A stretch of DNA of 64,000 bases from Bugula neritina. Taxonomy: Eukaryota; Bryozoa; Gymnolaemata; Cheilostomatida; Bugulidae. How positions within the stretch are numbered: position 1 is the stretch's first letter; each line of letters opens with the position of its first letter. The notes beneath the pieces were generated by a model. The model was not told the origin of the DNA. It worked only from the letters and a program-made list of their open reading frames with translations, and did not search any database. The position numbers were made by a program, and so were the translations under genes. The DNA lies in NCBI GenBank assembly GCA_964035545.1, contig OZ037766.1, positions 9,805,722 through 9,869,721 of the forward strand. Reading direction: 5' to 3'. This document shows positions 1 to 12,418 of this stretch, piece after piece.

Positions 1-264
1 ATTTGCAAACTGAGTCATATTCATATCTACAACAGTTAATCATATGATTTATACCCTCACTTTGTTTATTTAAATTGAAGGTAAATTAACCGTGAATTGC
101 GACTTTGTATTTTAGTTCTGAACGGCTAGTTTTTTATACTAAATACCATTGAAAAGAGCTCAAGGTAAAAACAAAGCAAGAGTCGAACTTTCTTTTACAC
201 CACGCGCGCACACACAGATATATGAAAGCAATGTCAACATATAACATATTATATAACAAAGCCC

Positions 265-270
265 TTTATT
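265..270 (-). terminator. Polyadenylation signal overlapping the FAS stop codon
   Basis: On the minus strand the TAA stop (268-266) lies inside an AATAAA hexamer. A GU-rich stretch (TGTGTGTGCGCGCG and following, about 225-205) lies some 45 nt downstream, as expected of a downstream cleavage element. This supports a real transcript end here, not just an in-frame stop. Confidence 0.55.
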
Positions 271-3200
271 TATCTAAAGTTTCAGCAAAAGAATGCAATT
301 TTGTACCATTGATTTCTAGTGGTAAGTGGCGGTATGTTCCCCATTGACCATTGCAATAGACATTAATAGCGAGGTCTTTCTTTTTCAGTTCATTGATCTC
401 TTCAGATTCCATCTCTGGTAATTTTGTAGCTCCAGCATTGAAGATACACCTACAAACAGTCATTGCATAAACATATGCAACATTACTTATATGCTCATTA
501 ATACAATGAAAAGATTCTAGCTGAAACAGAATAATAATGCTTTTGACAAAATAGTTAGAGTCTGACATTTTGATCAGTTTTGTTGACAGGTATTTATTTC
601 TAATAAAAAACTGCTTAATACAAACAGTTCACCTTATTTGATCACCAAAATCTTCTTGTTTTAAACAATTCACAAGTCCAAGTGTTCCATTAGGCTCATC
701 AGCCACTATCCATAATCTTGCATTTGGAGACGTCGAAAGAGAAGCCATCTTTTCTTTTAGGGATTCAACCCATTCAGTGCCAAAACCAGTGATGTTCAGA
801 AAAACTTCCTCACCTTATACAGGAAATCAACCAATTAGTTATAAACCATTTATTTATTTTCATCGACAACAAAACTTGTCACTGCATGAAAAGCATTGTT
901 AATTCCGAGAAGTAAATTATATCACTGAGTGAAATGAGGAACCTTTTACATAAAAAGTTTGTAATGCACAAGCTGTATTTGACTGCGCAGTGAGAAATAA
1001 TAATCAGTGCAAATTATTGGTTGCTTTGATTCATATCACAGGGTAACAAGTGCCAATACCTGCATACAACATAATAAAATTAGGGACATACTTGGTTTGA
1101 AATCGGCCTTCTTCCATAAGTACATAGTTTGAAGAGAGTCCCGCACTTTGTAGATGAGATGAAACTCCGTGAGCAATGCACTTTCTGCCACTTGACTTTC
1201 TGTATTATATTCGATGTTGAGAACAAATCCATTGTTCTTCAGCATTTTCTTTACAATTTCGACGCCATTTTCAACCTAAAAGCCATCACTTAAACATTAG
1301 TTCAACCATTGTATTTCATGTGACAAATTAATTAGGAGTTTAAGAAATTAACATTTACCTCATGCAGATGTGACAAAATTATCAAATTTTGTTCTGTCGC
1401 TGGAATATGGCTGGCATCGATGCCGGTTTCAACAACTGCAACTCTTGAATCTTCACACGTAGTGCTGCTAGAATGTGTCCACAGTGTGTAGTCAACCTTA
1501 ACAAGAGGCGTATTATCATACACATCCAGCACCCTGCCATAACAAGGTTTGCTGTTCTCACAGCCTAATTCTGTAATCTTGAGCTTATGAGAAGTTATGT
1601 TCTCAAAGACAAGATCTAAGGCAGGTTTTAGAGCTTTAGCATCTAATATTGACGTCAGCAGAACATCTTCTTTCATGTCAATACTGCTTTCAGGATCATT
1701 AACCTGTACGCTAAGAGCTTTGAGATATGTAAGTATAGCATGTTTTTTATCTTCAGGAAAAATGCCAAGCATATCATTCACATCATGATTACTTTTGTAC
1801 ATTTGGGAGAGCTGAGTGATGAAAGAATTTGGAATACGGAGAGCTTTAGTATTGCCTTCGATACACTTGAGAGATGAGTAAGCAGCAAATGAGCAACAAT
1901 CTAAATAATCTTGAAAGTCAGGTTTGGCAGCAACAACTCTATCATTTGCTACAAATTCACATGTTTCCAAGATTGGTGACTTTAGGTCTTTACGTCTTGG
2001 TGCTGCTGTCGTTTGCAGACCAAATATTTGAACTCCAGGAGTTTGAATCAGATGAAGATCACTATCTGATGTAACTTCAACTACAAATGAAGAAATTACA
2101 TTAGAATACATTGATGTAAACCATTTGGTGTTTTGAGTTAAACAAAAACCACTAGTATACAATTCACAGTTAAAGCAATACTAAATTAAGCCATGCCATT
2201 GCTCCGTCAGTAAAACTTGAGTAAATTAGACAATAGCAAAAAGGCAGTTAAATTAGAGTTAACTTGCTACAAACATCACAAATCAACATCAAGAGATAAA
2301 AACAAATTTTATTCTTACCACATGTATTGTCATTGTATTTCATGGTGCCCGAAACAAGTTTTTGGGGATTGATTCGAATATTTGCAAGTCTTGTCGGAAG
2401 TTGCAGCGATCCATCATTACATCCAAGGATAGTAATTTGAAGCATTGTGTCGAGCAATGATATCCAGTTGTTCTCCCATTTCAACAGTCCTTGCTCACCT
2501 ATAAAGTTATTAAGAGCCATTTGCAAATCCTGCTTTAATACTTGCTCATAAAAGACATAGCAGAAATGGTAAAGTGGGGAACTAATGTGAATACCTTTAG
2601 ATGTTGCTTTTAATATCCCCTGGAATTGTCCGCTGTATTCGTAGCCTCTTAATCTTAAGTCTTTGTAGACATCGTTTGGAGCCATCTCTATTAAATCTGT
2701 TTGCTCATCCCCAAAATAGTGAGGACAGTTTAAAAGGACATCTGCTTCTTCTGCAGTTGAAATTTTACCAGAAGCCTTGACTTTTCCATCTTCTATAATC
2801 TCAAACTTCCCAGTATTTGGTAGCAAGCTTACAAAGATTGTGACGGTATCTGGAACAAGGAGGACAATATTAACATCAAGTTAGAGATCATCAAAATAAA
2901 CTAATAACTATTTAAATAGACTGGAAATTAATGCTTGAAAACAAACCTTCTTGGTGTAGAATAGTAGCTTCATGGATGCTCACATCTTCAAAGATGACTG
3001 GTAAAGTATTCAGTTCTCTACCCAATATTTGAGCCAATGTTTTCCAAGCCAAAACCAGGTACCCTGTGAGGACATCAAAAAAAAATACAAGCTGGTCTGT
3101 GAAGTAGCAGTATATCATAACAGAGGCATTGTTGCAGATTTATACATGATTCAAAGTAACTAACCTGTTGCAGGGTACAGAATGCGACCATCAATTTGGT

Positions 3201-6200
3201 GTCCAATGAGAAACTGCTGCTCATTTTCACTATTCTCAGCTAAAGAAATATCGTAAGATGCTCCACCGCTGTTTCCAGCTTGCAAGTCAAAATCAGACTC
3301 CGTAGGAACATCATATGTGGCAGAATGATCCCAACGGATAAGAGACGATATAGAAGGTGTGCCACTAGGAACTGGAAACACTACATCGCCATACAGTCGT
3401 GTGACATCCGGGTTGAAACCAGCTTGGTATAGTCTGAAATTTGTAACATTTGCTTAAATAACAGCAGAGTTCATAAACAGATATATAAATTGCAGATAAA
3501 TTTTTTAGACAGTATATGTAGGTTTGACACATACTTCCCAATACCCTCATAGAACATAAGAAGATTGTTCTCATGACCTCTCTTCTGTAAACTAATGTTA
3601 ATGCAATCTGTACTCAGAGAACGCCTGAGTATAGATTGAAGAAGACCATGTGGCGCTATCTCAATGGTGACTGCGTCTTCTGGAATAAAATTCAGGGCCT
3701 CCTGCAGATAGACACAATATGAGAACATTTTATTAACAAAATATTATATTTGTTTATACATAAGTTGCTCTCACAGCCTGTTTAGCAAGTTTACTTTACT
3801 ATAGTATAAAAGCCAAAATTACCTGAAACAAAACCGGGCTAACCAGATTATTGACATGATAGCTTGCAGAAGAAAAGTTGTGTAAATCAGAACCCCAAAG
3901 TTCTTGGGGTATTGATGTGCTTATCCACCTTGAGGATCTCTTTTTGGGAGTAATCACCTGTAAGCACGAGAGTCATATATTTAAAAACAAATGAGTACAT
4001 ACTAATTAAAAAGGTGGTAAGATACAGGTATATGAAGTATGAATGCAGAGTTTGTTGAACACGCTGTACCTTTGAAAGACATTCTTGAAGTTTTGGTGCA
4101 ATAGCTGACATGTAATAGGAATGAAAAGCCACACCATTGCTTGCTACTTCTTTAGCAAAATATCCTTCATCTTTTAGCTGAGCAACAAAGTTGCGAACAG
4201 CTTCAGCAGGTCCCGATATAGTCACTGTGTCCTCTGCATTATGACAAGCAGGGACAACTCCTGATGGGCATCTTTCCTTTGCCTCCTGCCATGTCAGACC
4301 TAAAATTAACAATCTTTATGATAGCTTATACATTAGAAGGAAAATTTTTTTTAATGTGCATGACAATGCATTGAAAACAAATACTAAAGTCAATCAAGAA
4401 AATTAACAGCCATCCTTACCATCAAAATGAAAAATGCCAACTTTCAAATATTTACGTAGAAGCTAATTGGTAAAAGGACTAACCAACAGCAGCCATAGCT
4501 CCGGGATCCAGCTTAGCTTCAGTAATACATCTGCCTCTCCAATAGGCTGCCAATACAGTTTCTTTTGCAGTGAGTGACCCATCAGCATAACCACAGCCCA
4601 ACTCACCGACAGAATGCCCTAACATGCCGTCTGGTGTGAGTCCAATAGCAGTGAGTAGATCTACTAATGCTACCTGGAGAAAAAAGACAATAGACTATAT
4701 GCAATGCTGAAGTTGATCATCTGTGTGGGACCAACAAACGCCCATGTCATATTACCTTTCAGTACTACAATATGACTCACATAATATGTACAATAGAGAC
4801 TACACAGACAGACTAGCAAGGCTAACCTGAATGGCAGCAATAGAAACAAATGAGTTTATAGTGTTCTGGATGTGAGTTGCATCTTCACTCATCAGTATCT
4901 TGAAAAGATCAACGTTAAACTCTGATAGATATGTATTGCTTCTGGTAATAGAGTTGGAGAAGACATCAATGGTCATCAATTCTCTGGCCATGCCAAACCA
5001 CTGACATCCCATCCCAGTGAACACATACCACAACTTTTTATTAGCACTAGTGCATTTCTACAAAACATTTAATAGCTCTTATTTTAACCTTTGTTATAAA
5101 CATTGTAACGGGATTATGTAAATAAAACATATGCATAGACAGTGAGGATAGAGTAGTTTATACCTGAACATCCAACACTTGTGAGTCATCAGGCAAGTTG
5201 GTAATAGCATATCCACGGTATGGGTGTCCCAAGTAATTTTGAGTAGAAGATCTGCTGAGTAGGTTATGAAGATCAATCTTGTCAGCATGTTTCAAAGTAA
5301 CTTCCTCAAGCATTGCCTTTAAAGTTTCTTCAGTTCTACCACAGTATGTTACCAGTCTAACCTGATGACTGCTTTTTTTCTGAAAACAAAAAGCATTGCC
5401 TTAGAAGCAGAATGCTAGTGGGGTTATTGCAAGAGTATGTTCAACCTTTCAGACTAATTACATAAAGAACTTTGTAGAACTGAGCATTGCAGAACTATGT
5501 TACCAATATTTTGTAGAACCGTATACGATTTTTATATAAACTGATCCAAACATACCTGTTGTCTTGTAGCACTAGTATTAATCACAGAGTGAACATTTGT
5601 GCCTCCAAACCCAAAAGAGTTTAGAGCTACAAGACCTCCACTCCATGGTGTGTTCTTAGAAACAACTTTGAGGCGACCATCTTGAAGGGCTGGTATGTTT
5701 GGGTTGGGAGTCTTATAATGAAGATTTGATGGTAGCACTTTCTCTTCACTTGCAATTAACACTTTCACTAAAGCTGCTAGTCCTAAATATTATGAAAAAA
5801 ATATTTTACACTTTCATGCTATTAGCAGGCCATCTACAATACAACTGAGTATGGAAGTATTACTCGGTGTTTTAGTAACAAAGTAACAATATAATAAAAT
5901 TGATTAAATTAAAAAAGCTACATTAGTTTGTATATCTAATGAACAAAATTGACCAAAAACTTGCTCATATAATTATACCTGAAACTGGTTCTGGGTGACC
6001 CATGTTGGACTTTGTAGACCCAATCAATAGTGGAGATTGTCTTCCCTTGCAGAAAAGATCAGCAATAGAGTTCACTTCCTCCGGATCACCAGCTTTAGTA
6101 CCAGTTCCATGAGCTTCTACGTAAACTATATTACTGGGGTGTACACCACACTCCGCATAGGTCTGTGTCATTAGGGTTTTCTGAGTTTGTCCAGATGGGA

Positions 6201-8785
6201 ATGTAATACCTGCAAATTTCCACAAAAAAGTTTAAATTTTACAAAAGCGCATCTACTTAAGCAAACAGTGATAATTCTATCAGTTGGTGTTTATAAATTT
6301 TAATGTTCGCAGTTGATAATTTTTGCCTAGTTAACAAACACAAGGATATAAACAATTTGTGTTCTACCTAATATATAATGTTACATACTTTTGTTGTCTT
6401 CCTTTGCTCCATCTGAATTGTTTTTAGAGTGTATAAGCTGTGCATACACTCTCTTAGACTCTTGGTGTTTCTGTAGGAAAATAGCCACAATTCCTTCACT
6501 TCTTGCATAGCCATTGCCTAAAACCACACCAACAACTTCCAATAGAAACCATGAACACACTTGATTTAAGTATAACCTGTAAAAATATGGATTGTAAGAA
6601 AAGAAAAAGGATGAAGGTATCAAAATGCAAAGGGCAAGCTCCAAATGCATAAGATAATAACAATTTGACTTTTTAGAGCAAAGTATAAAAGTCAAACCAT
6701 CAAATACCATACCTAGCTGTATAGCAAGTGCACTGAATGATTTTTTTATTTCGGTGAAATACAGCAATGAAGGGATTGACACTAAACTTGTATTACCACA
6801 CTAGGAGTACCTGATTCATCGAAGGACTGGCATGCTCCGTCAGGTGACAGCATGCTGAGATTGTTAAACTGTATAGCAGTGGCCGGTTTAATGCAAAGAC
6901 TAGATCCTGCCACGAGGGCTGCATCACACTGCCCCGTACGAATTGCCAATAGGGCTTGATCCATAGCCAGTAAACTGGAGGAGCAAGCTGTATCCATTGT
7001 AAAACTGGGCCCTAATTGAAAACATAGAATATTGTTAAATTTTAGTTTTTCAAATAATATCATCAATAGACTTTCTAGGCTGATGAAGTAGAATAGTAAG
7101 ACATGCGCACCTTTGAAGTCAAAAAAGTAAGAAAGTCTGTTGGAAAACATTCCTCTTTGACACCCAATCATAGTGAAGCCATTGGTTGAAGAAGGATTGG
7201 CCGACCAGCTGTCTGCTGACTCACTAGCACTGGCTCCCACAAACACGCCTGTGTTACTTCCTTTTAGCGATGATGGATTAATTCCTATAGACAACACCAA
7301 TATAAGCTATAGGCATACAGTATTGCAGCTACATAAATAGTAAAATTTGAAAGTTTTCTCGGATTTACTAAATTGTAATGTTCTTTTACCATCTATGTAT
7401 CTGGAAGCTACTATGTAAGTTGTTTAAATGATTAAACAGAGTATAATTGTGATTCGTCAAGTCCACTAATGTATGTTTCAACATACTAAAAGTTTTAGCA
7501 AAATTTACAACTTTTCCAATGAATCAGCAATGAGCAATGAAAACTTCAAAACAAAAACTATGATAAATATACAGAGCAGCTTGCATTTTCTAAACTTTAA
7601 AGATTATTAGAAATTAAACTAAAGTTTAATAAATTTAACTAATAGTATATTGTTTCAGTTGAATGGAGTTGTCCTACAGTAGGCTCACTAATTAGAGGGA
7701 AAATAATAGTTTAGATAGCCTAACAAACTGATAAATTTGCTGTAAAAATGATTTAATTATGCTATACCTGCATCCACTATAGCTTCATGAGAAACCTCTA
7801 GCAGCATTCTTAGCTGAGGATCCATCCTGTTAGCCTGCTTTGCGTGAACACCAAAATATGTTGCATCAAATTTAGTCAAGTCTTTAAGTTTGCCAGACCT
7901 GGTAGGAAGGCCATGCACGCCTATAAAGTATACACATTGCTACAGTAACCCCCAACAACTGCGTATGGGTTGTTGGTGAGCAATCACCAACCATTTATAC
8001 TTTTTACTTTGTAAAATGACAGGGAGGATTTTTACACGTATTTTTTCCTGCAGAAACAGGTTTATAAGAGTAAAAGCATTAAAGTTATACATGGCTGTAT
8101 CAGGCACATGACACTTGGGATATGGAAATATACACCGAGTATGTTATTGTGTTTTCAGCCACTTCATTACAGCTTTTTTGAATAATTGTCTGCTAAAAAA
8201 ATGAATGCTAATCAATTTAACAGCACCAGCAGAAATACTATAGTGGATTATACACATTCTTTAAATTATTTATATGTTTTTAATGTACAATGTATTACTA
8301 GGAGCTTTTCTTCTTGCATCACCAGTTACAATACCATCATAATTTAATCTTAAAACTAATTTATTTTACAAAACATTGTATTAAAAGAAGTAATAACATG
8401 AAATAAATTACCTGGAGTCCACCTTCTAGCATCATCAGTTACCATATCATCATTGTTCATCAAATGATCACGGAATTCATCTACACTATCAGATTCTGGT
8501 AGTCTGCATGACATTCCTGAGATGACCACATCTCCCTTAAACTCTCTAAAATTTTGATAGAAATAATATTATTACATGAAGGGAACTGCCCTATGATTTT
8601 GTATTTCTCATTAATATAACATTTATTGTAAGTTACCTTCGCCATTGAGCAGTCTGTATAAGACCTGTTGAAGCATCTACACTAACAGCCGCTGGTCTTT
8701 CATCTTCACCATCAACTGGATGCAAATCAGTTATAATCTGATCTTCCATTAGCTGGGGGATGATGCCATCTGCATTTGCAGGCAT
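266..8785 (-). CDS. FASN: Animal fatty acid synthase, KS-MAT-DH-pseudoME half, ends before ER
   Basis: Twenty-two exons on the minus strand: 8785-8637, 8545-8412, 7920-7768, 7284-7111, 7011-6811, 6517-6389, 6209-5979, 5782-5556, 5379-5164, 5057-4827, 4673-4484, 4299-4070, 3957-3823, 3701-3535, 3433-3165, 3063-2947, 2849-2595, 2498-2319, 2080-1359, 1275-1092, 813-633, 449-266. They sum to 4659 nt (1552 aa plus stop) with every phase matching. Ketosynthase: Cys213 in DTACSSS, His347 in EAHGTGT, His385 in NMGHPE. Malonyl/acetyltransferase: Ser636 in GHSVGE, Arg661 in YWRGR, His738 in AFHSYYM; the Phe before this His is typical of animal FAS. Dehydratase: His934 in [10 protein letters not shown] and Asp1086 in DTMLQ. 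The long exon 2080-1359 carries the pseudo-methyltransferase, with no SAM-binding glycine motif. Active-site spacings match animal cytosolic FAS within about 3 residues; the N terminus is about 50 residues longer. Enoyl reductase, ketoreductase, ACP and thioesterase are absent: the frame stops just before the expected ER start. Alone it could not complete fatty acid synthesis. It may be half of a split FAS or a truncated paralogue. Confidence 0.93.
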
Positions 8786-11700
8786 CTTCTGCTCTACAAC
8801 AGTTCAAGACTTCAAGTTACTGTTAGAGGTGAAGTTACTGTGTTAAATCATTATTACTATAACTGATTTATTAAGCATGGCTTTAGCTAAAGTTAGTAAC
8901 ATGTTCAAATTATATTTGTTTTTTTTATTAAAATATTTTCTATAAGCTTATCTAAAAGAGAGCTATCCACTACATGAATGAAATTTTCAGACTGCAGTAC
9001 TACATTATAACATTGATGCATAATTTTATCAAAGTAGTTGATCTCCAAGGTTCTAGAGTCTAGACTTTATCCACCCATTTAACAACACCCTACCAAGCTT
9101 TTGTAAGCACAGATATTATGTAACATCTCAACAACTACTTAATAAAACTACACAGTTACATAACAACCAAATTATAAGTTGCATGTCTAAAACTGGTAGT
9201 CAAGAGCAAGCTAGTTTGCCATCTATGGAAAATATATCATTTAGTGGGTAGTTTCTAGTCAACAGGTTATGCAATCATCAACGTGGTATTATAACAAAAT
9301 AAAAGCTGTAACTGATTATAATAAATGTACACCCGGCTTCAAATGAGGATATTATTAATGTATTGAGAAATGTTGCGCAATCGCGCGTCAGTCGATCCAT
9401 TCTAGTTTCTGATTTCCATACATATGCACCGTGAGCAATGCGTCCACTTGCTGGTGTTCAATCAAGCGTTCAATTAGCGATTGTATGAGCCCATACAATC
9501 CAGCGCTTCTTCGCATGGCCTGATTATGACATGCGGAGTGGTGGCGTGAGTTAAACACAGTTGTGATGGTTACACGGGCATGTACTTGTAGAGCACTAGA
9601 GCATACGTTAACACAAGCAGGAAGGCAAATTATAGAAAATGATAACAACACATTGTTTCTGGCGTTATTATATAGCTACCTACCACAAATTTTAATTAAA
9701 CTCATAGTATATCGCAATTGTTACAGCTGTATTGTGCGTTGGACATTGGACAATATGAAAATAATAAATTTTAAAAAATGTTACTGCCAAAACAGGTTAA
9801 TGCATGTAATTACCGTTTAATATCCACACAATAGTGTACACAGATTATTGCCGATAGTAGTGATTGTTAATAGGTATTTAATAGTGGATTGCTATTGTAA
9901 TGATGCTTATACCTGATTAAAACGTGTTCAAGCCCAAAACAGCTTTAGGAGCTTGTGTTTTTGTAATTTACTGTGGACTTGCAAATAAAGATGAGACAGG
10001 TAATAAAACTGCTGTACGGCTCCTAGAGATTAAACACCACGCCTATGGAGGTTTTTGATCATAAAAACCAAGCCCAAAATATAACAACTAAGCAGTGCAT
10101 CCTGGTATCAATTCATTTAGGAGCAGCTCATATTCTCACCCATAGCTATGTCACAAAAAGCAAATTAAACATGCTACAAAACAATGCTTAGGCTTGCAGA
10201 ATAGATGCAGCTGCAATTATTTTGGATAAACTTCAGTCAAAAATTGCTAAAATAAAATATGCCTACATGCAACCGGCCAAGTATCAAATGAAGTAACAAT
10301 TATAGAAAAAACAACAGAATACTCAAAATGGTAACAAAAATTATTAGCCAAGGTACACCACTTAAAGATTGCCAAATTGGCATAATACATTTTACATAGT
10401 TTCAGCTAACTGTCATTAAATTATTGGTGTAGATTTAGACATTTTATATAGCTTAGTTTCTACAAGTTTGTAAATCTGAAAAAAAACATATTTATAAAAA
10501 ACTTATTTTTTGAAGAGGCTAGTAAGAACATCTTTAAAGCTACAACTACTGTCAGAAAGTTATGCAAAAGTTATGAAAAGATGCAGATCAAGCACTTTGT
10601 ATAATAATCACCAAAGGCTTTAATAATTCTTTAAAGTATATATCAATTTAACATTATTGTATGGTCATCCATTTTACTTACAGAGCAGTGTTTTAAATTT
10701 CTCAAAACAGAATGTTAATTTTATAGAATAACGGAGAGAACATATATTTTATAAAATGTCAATCTATTCTACTTGCATACTAATATCTAGTTTATCACTT
10801 TTTTCTCTTTGATTATGATAATTGAAAAGCTCAACAATGGCCCAAATTTTTGTTTTTTTAGTAATTAAATTGTTTTGGCTGTTATTTAATGATGATTTAG
10901 TTTAACTTACAGAATGCTTGTGCTGTCAATAAGTCAAAATAATATTAATTGGTGCAAAATATTCAATTACTATTACTATTACTATTAGTATTAGCACAAT
11001 AGAAACTTTTTGCTGCAGATTTGCAATTTATTATACTCTTTTATACTTAAAATTTAGGACAAAATGAATAAGCTGATCATAATAAATCATGGTTACCGTT
11101 ATGACTTGTAGCAATACTTGCACAAGAAAAAGATTGACTTACTTACAAAATTATATATTAATATGTATACTTTATTCATTTTAAATTAACATTATACTTA
11201 CAGATTTTATTTGCTTTCAGCACCTTGACCTTCACTTGGAAACTCTGTGATTTGATGTTGATGCACTGTCAGTCCGGTTATATTTCAGTCGTATTTGTAA
11301 GTTGATAAGATTTTTGAAACATTAGCTACGCCTATAGAGTACTGGTAGAAGCTTGCTGTTAACAAATAAATAACGAAAAACGTTCTGTTGCCTACTTTTG
11401 TTATACCTCGTATCAGGCCATACATGTAGAAATTATTATGGCCTTAGTGAGTCACACGTTACTCTTGACACGCGATTTAAGCGTGGCGCAGTATATTGAG
11501 CGAATAGTGAGCATGTTTGTAAAATGTGCAACACTATTGGTGTATTTTTAGCCAAATTGAAAATAGCGAGTTTAATTTTTAAAAAGAAAAAGTTGCGTTG
11601 GTTACAAAATAGACGTTTAGCAGACTCATACACTCTAATAAGTATACTTCACTGCAGAAATGCACGTTAATAAAGGAGTGAATATAGTCAGCCTTGTAGA

Positions 11701-12418
11701 CTTGTCCTTGCCACTTCCTTCCAACCCATTGAATTGATAAGCTACTGGGAAAAGCCACTGCAACCCTGCAAGAGTTTGTGTATTACCAATAGATAAAGCT
11801 CAGTTTTTAGTCATTGAAAACTTCAAGAGTTATAATAATTAGTATAGCTATTAAGTTTGCATAAGTCGATCGTAATAACATTTGTGTCTAAAGCTCAATT
11901 TCATTATCATGTGAAACTCAAACTAAAAGTAAATTAGAATTAAATTTATATTAATAATAATTATAATATTAAATTTAATATTAATTGTTATTTGTTATAA
12001 TAGTGATTATTATATGATATTCATATTAATATTGAAACTGAAAGTAATATTGATATAAATATTAATATAAATATTACTGTTACAACAGTGAACAGTGGAA
12101 ATCACTATTAAAGTTAAACATTTGATGTAGAAATAAGCATTTGTAAATGTATTAATAAACTAACAGTAACACTTAATCTTATACATATAGTTATACTTAT
12201 AGTTATAGTAGTACTAGTGTTAGTAGTGTGTTAAATTTGAAATTGATAATCCAACTTCAAGTGGCTGCGATATTCATGTTGATAGGAGTTGCTTTAATAA
12301 TAATATATCTATATAAGCTGAAGCTAAGCATAACATAAACATTGGACGTACGAGTAAAATTTACACTAAGCTAAAGTTAAATGCTGAAATTAAAGCAAAA
12401 GTTATTATAACGATAATA
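8786..12418. other. Intergenic 5' region between FAS (minus) and TBL2 (plus)
   Basis: The two genes are head to head. Just upstream of the FAS ATG on the minus strand is an acceptor-like TTGTAG followed by AGCAGAAG, so FAS probably has an intron in its 5' UTR. A matching donor (AAATCT|GTAAGT) lies at 11202/11201 on the minus strand, suggesting a non-coding first exon near 11202-11290 and a leader intron of about 2.4 kb. The block 9360-9570 is richer in GC than its surroundings. The block 11930-12250 is low-complexity ATTAAT/AGTATT-like sequence. No other gene was recognised. Confidence 0.4.

Noticed and set aside
1597-1788. Plus-strand ORFs within the FAS region (also 1874-2074)
   Set aside because: Antisense shadows of the large FAS exon 2080-1359.
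9388-9651. Minus-strand ORF in a GC-richer block with a phosphatase-like pattern (Cys, then RRSAGLYG, LIERL and VDAL)
   Set aside because: The register is off from the C-x5-R loop of tyrosine phosphatases, the frame is isolated, and no flanking exons of such a domain were found. It may be a decayed exon or chance.
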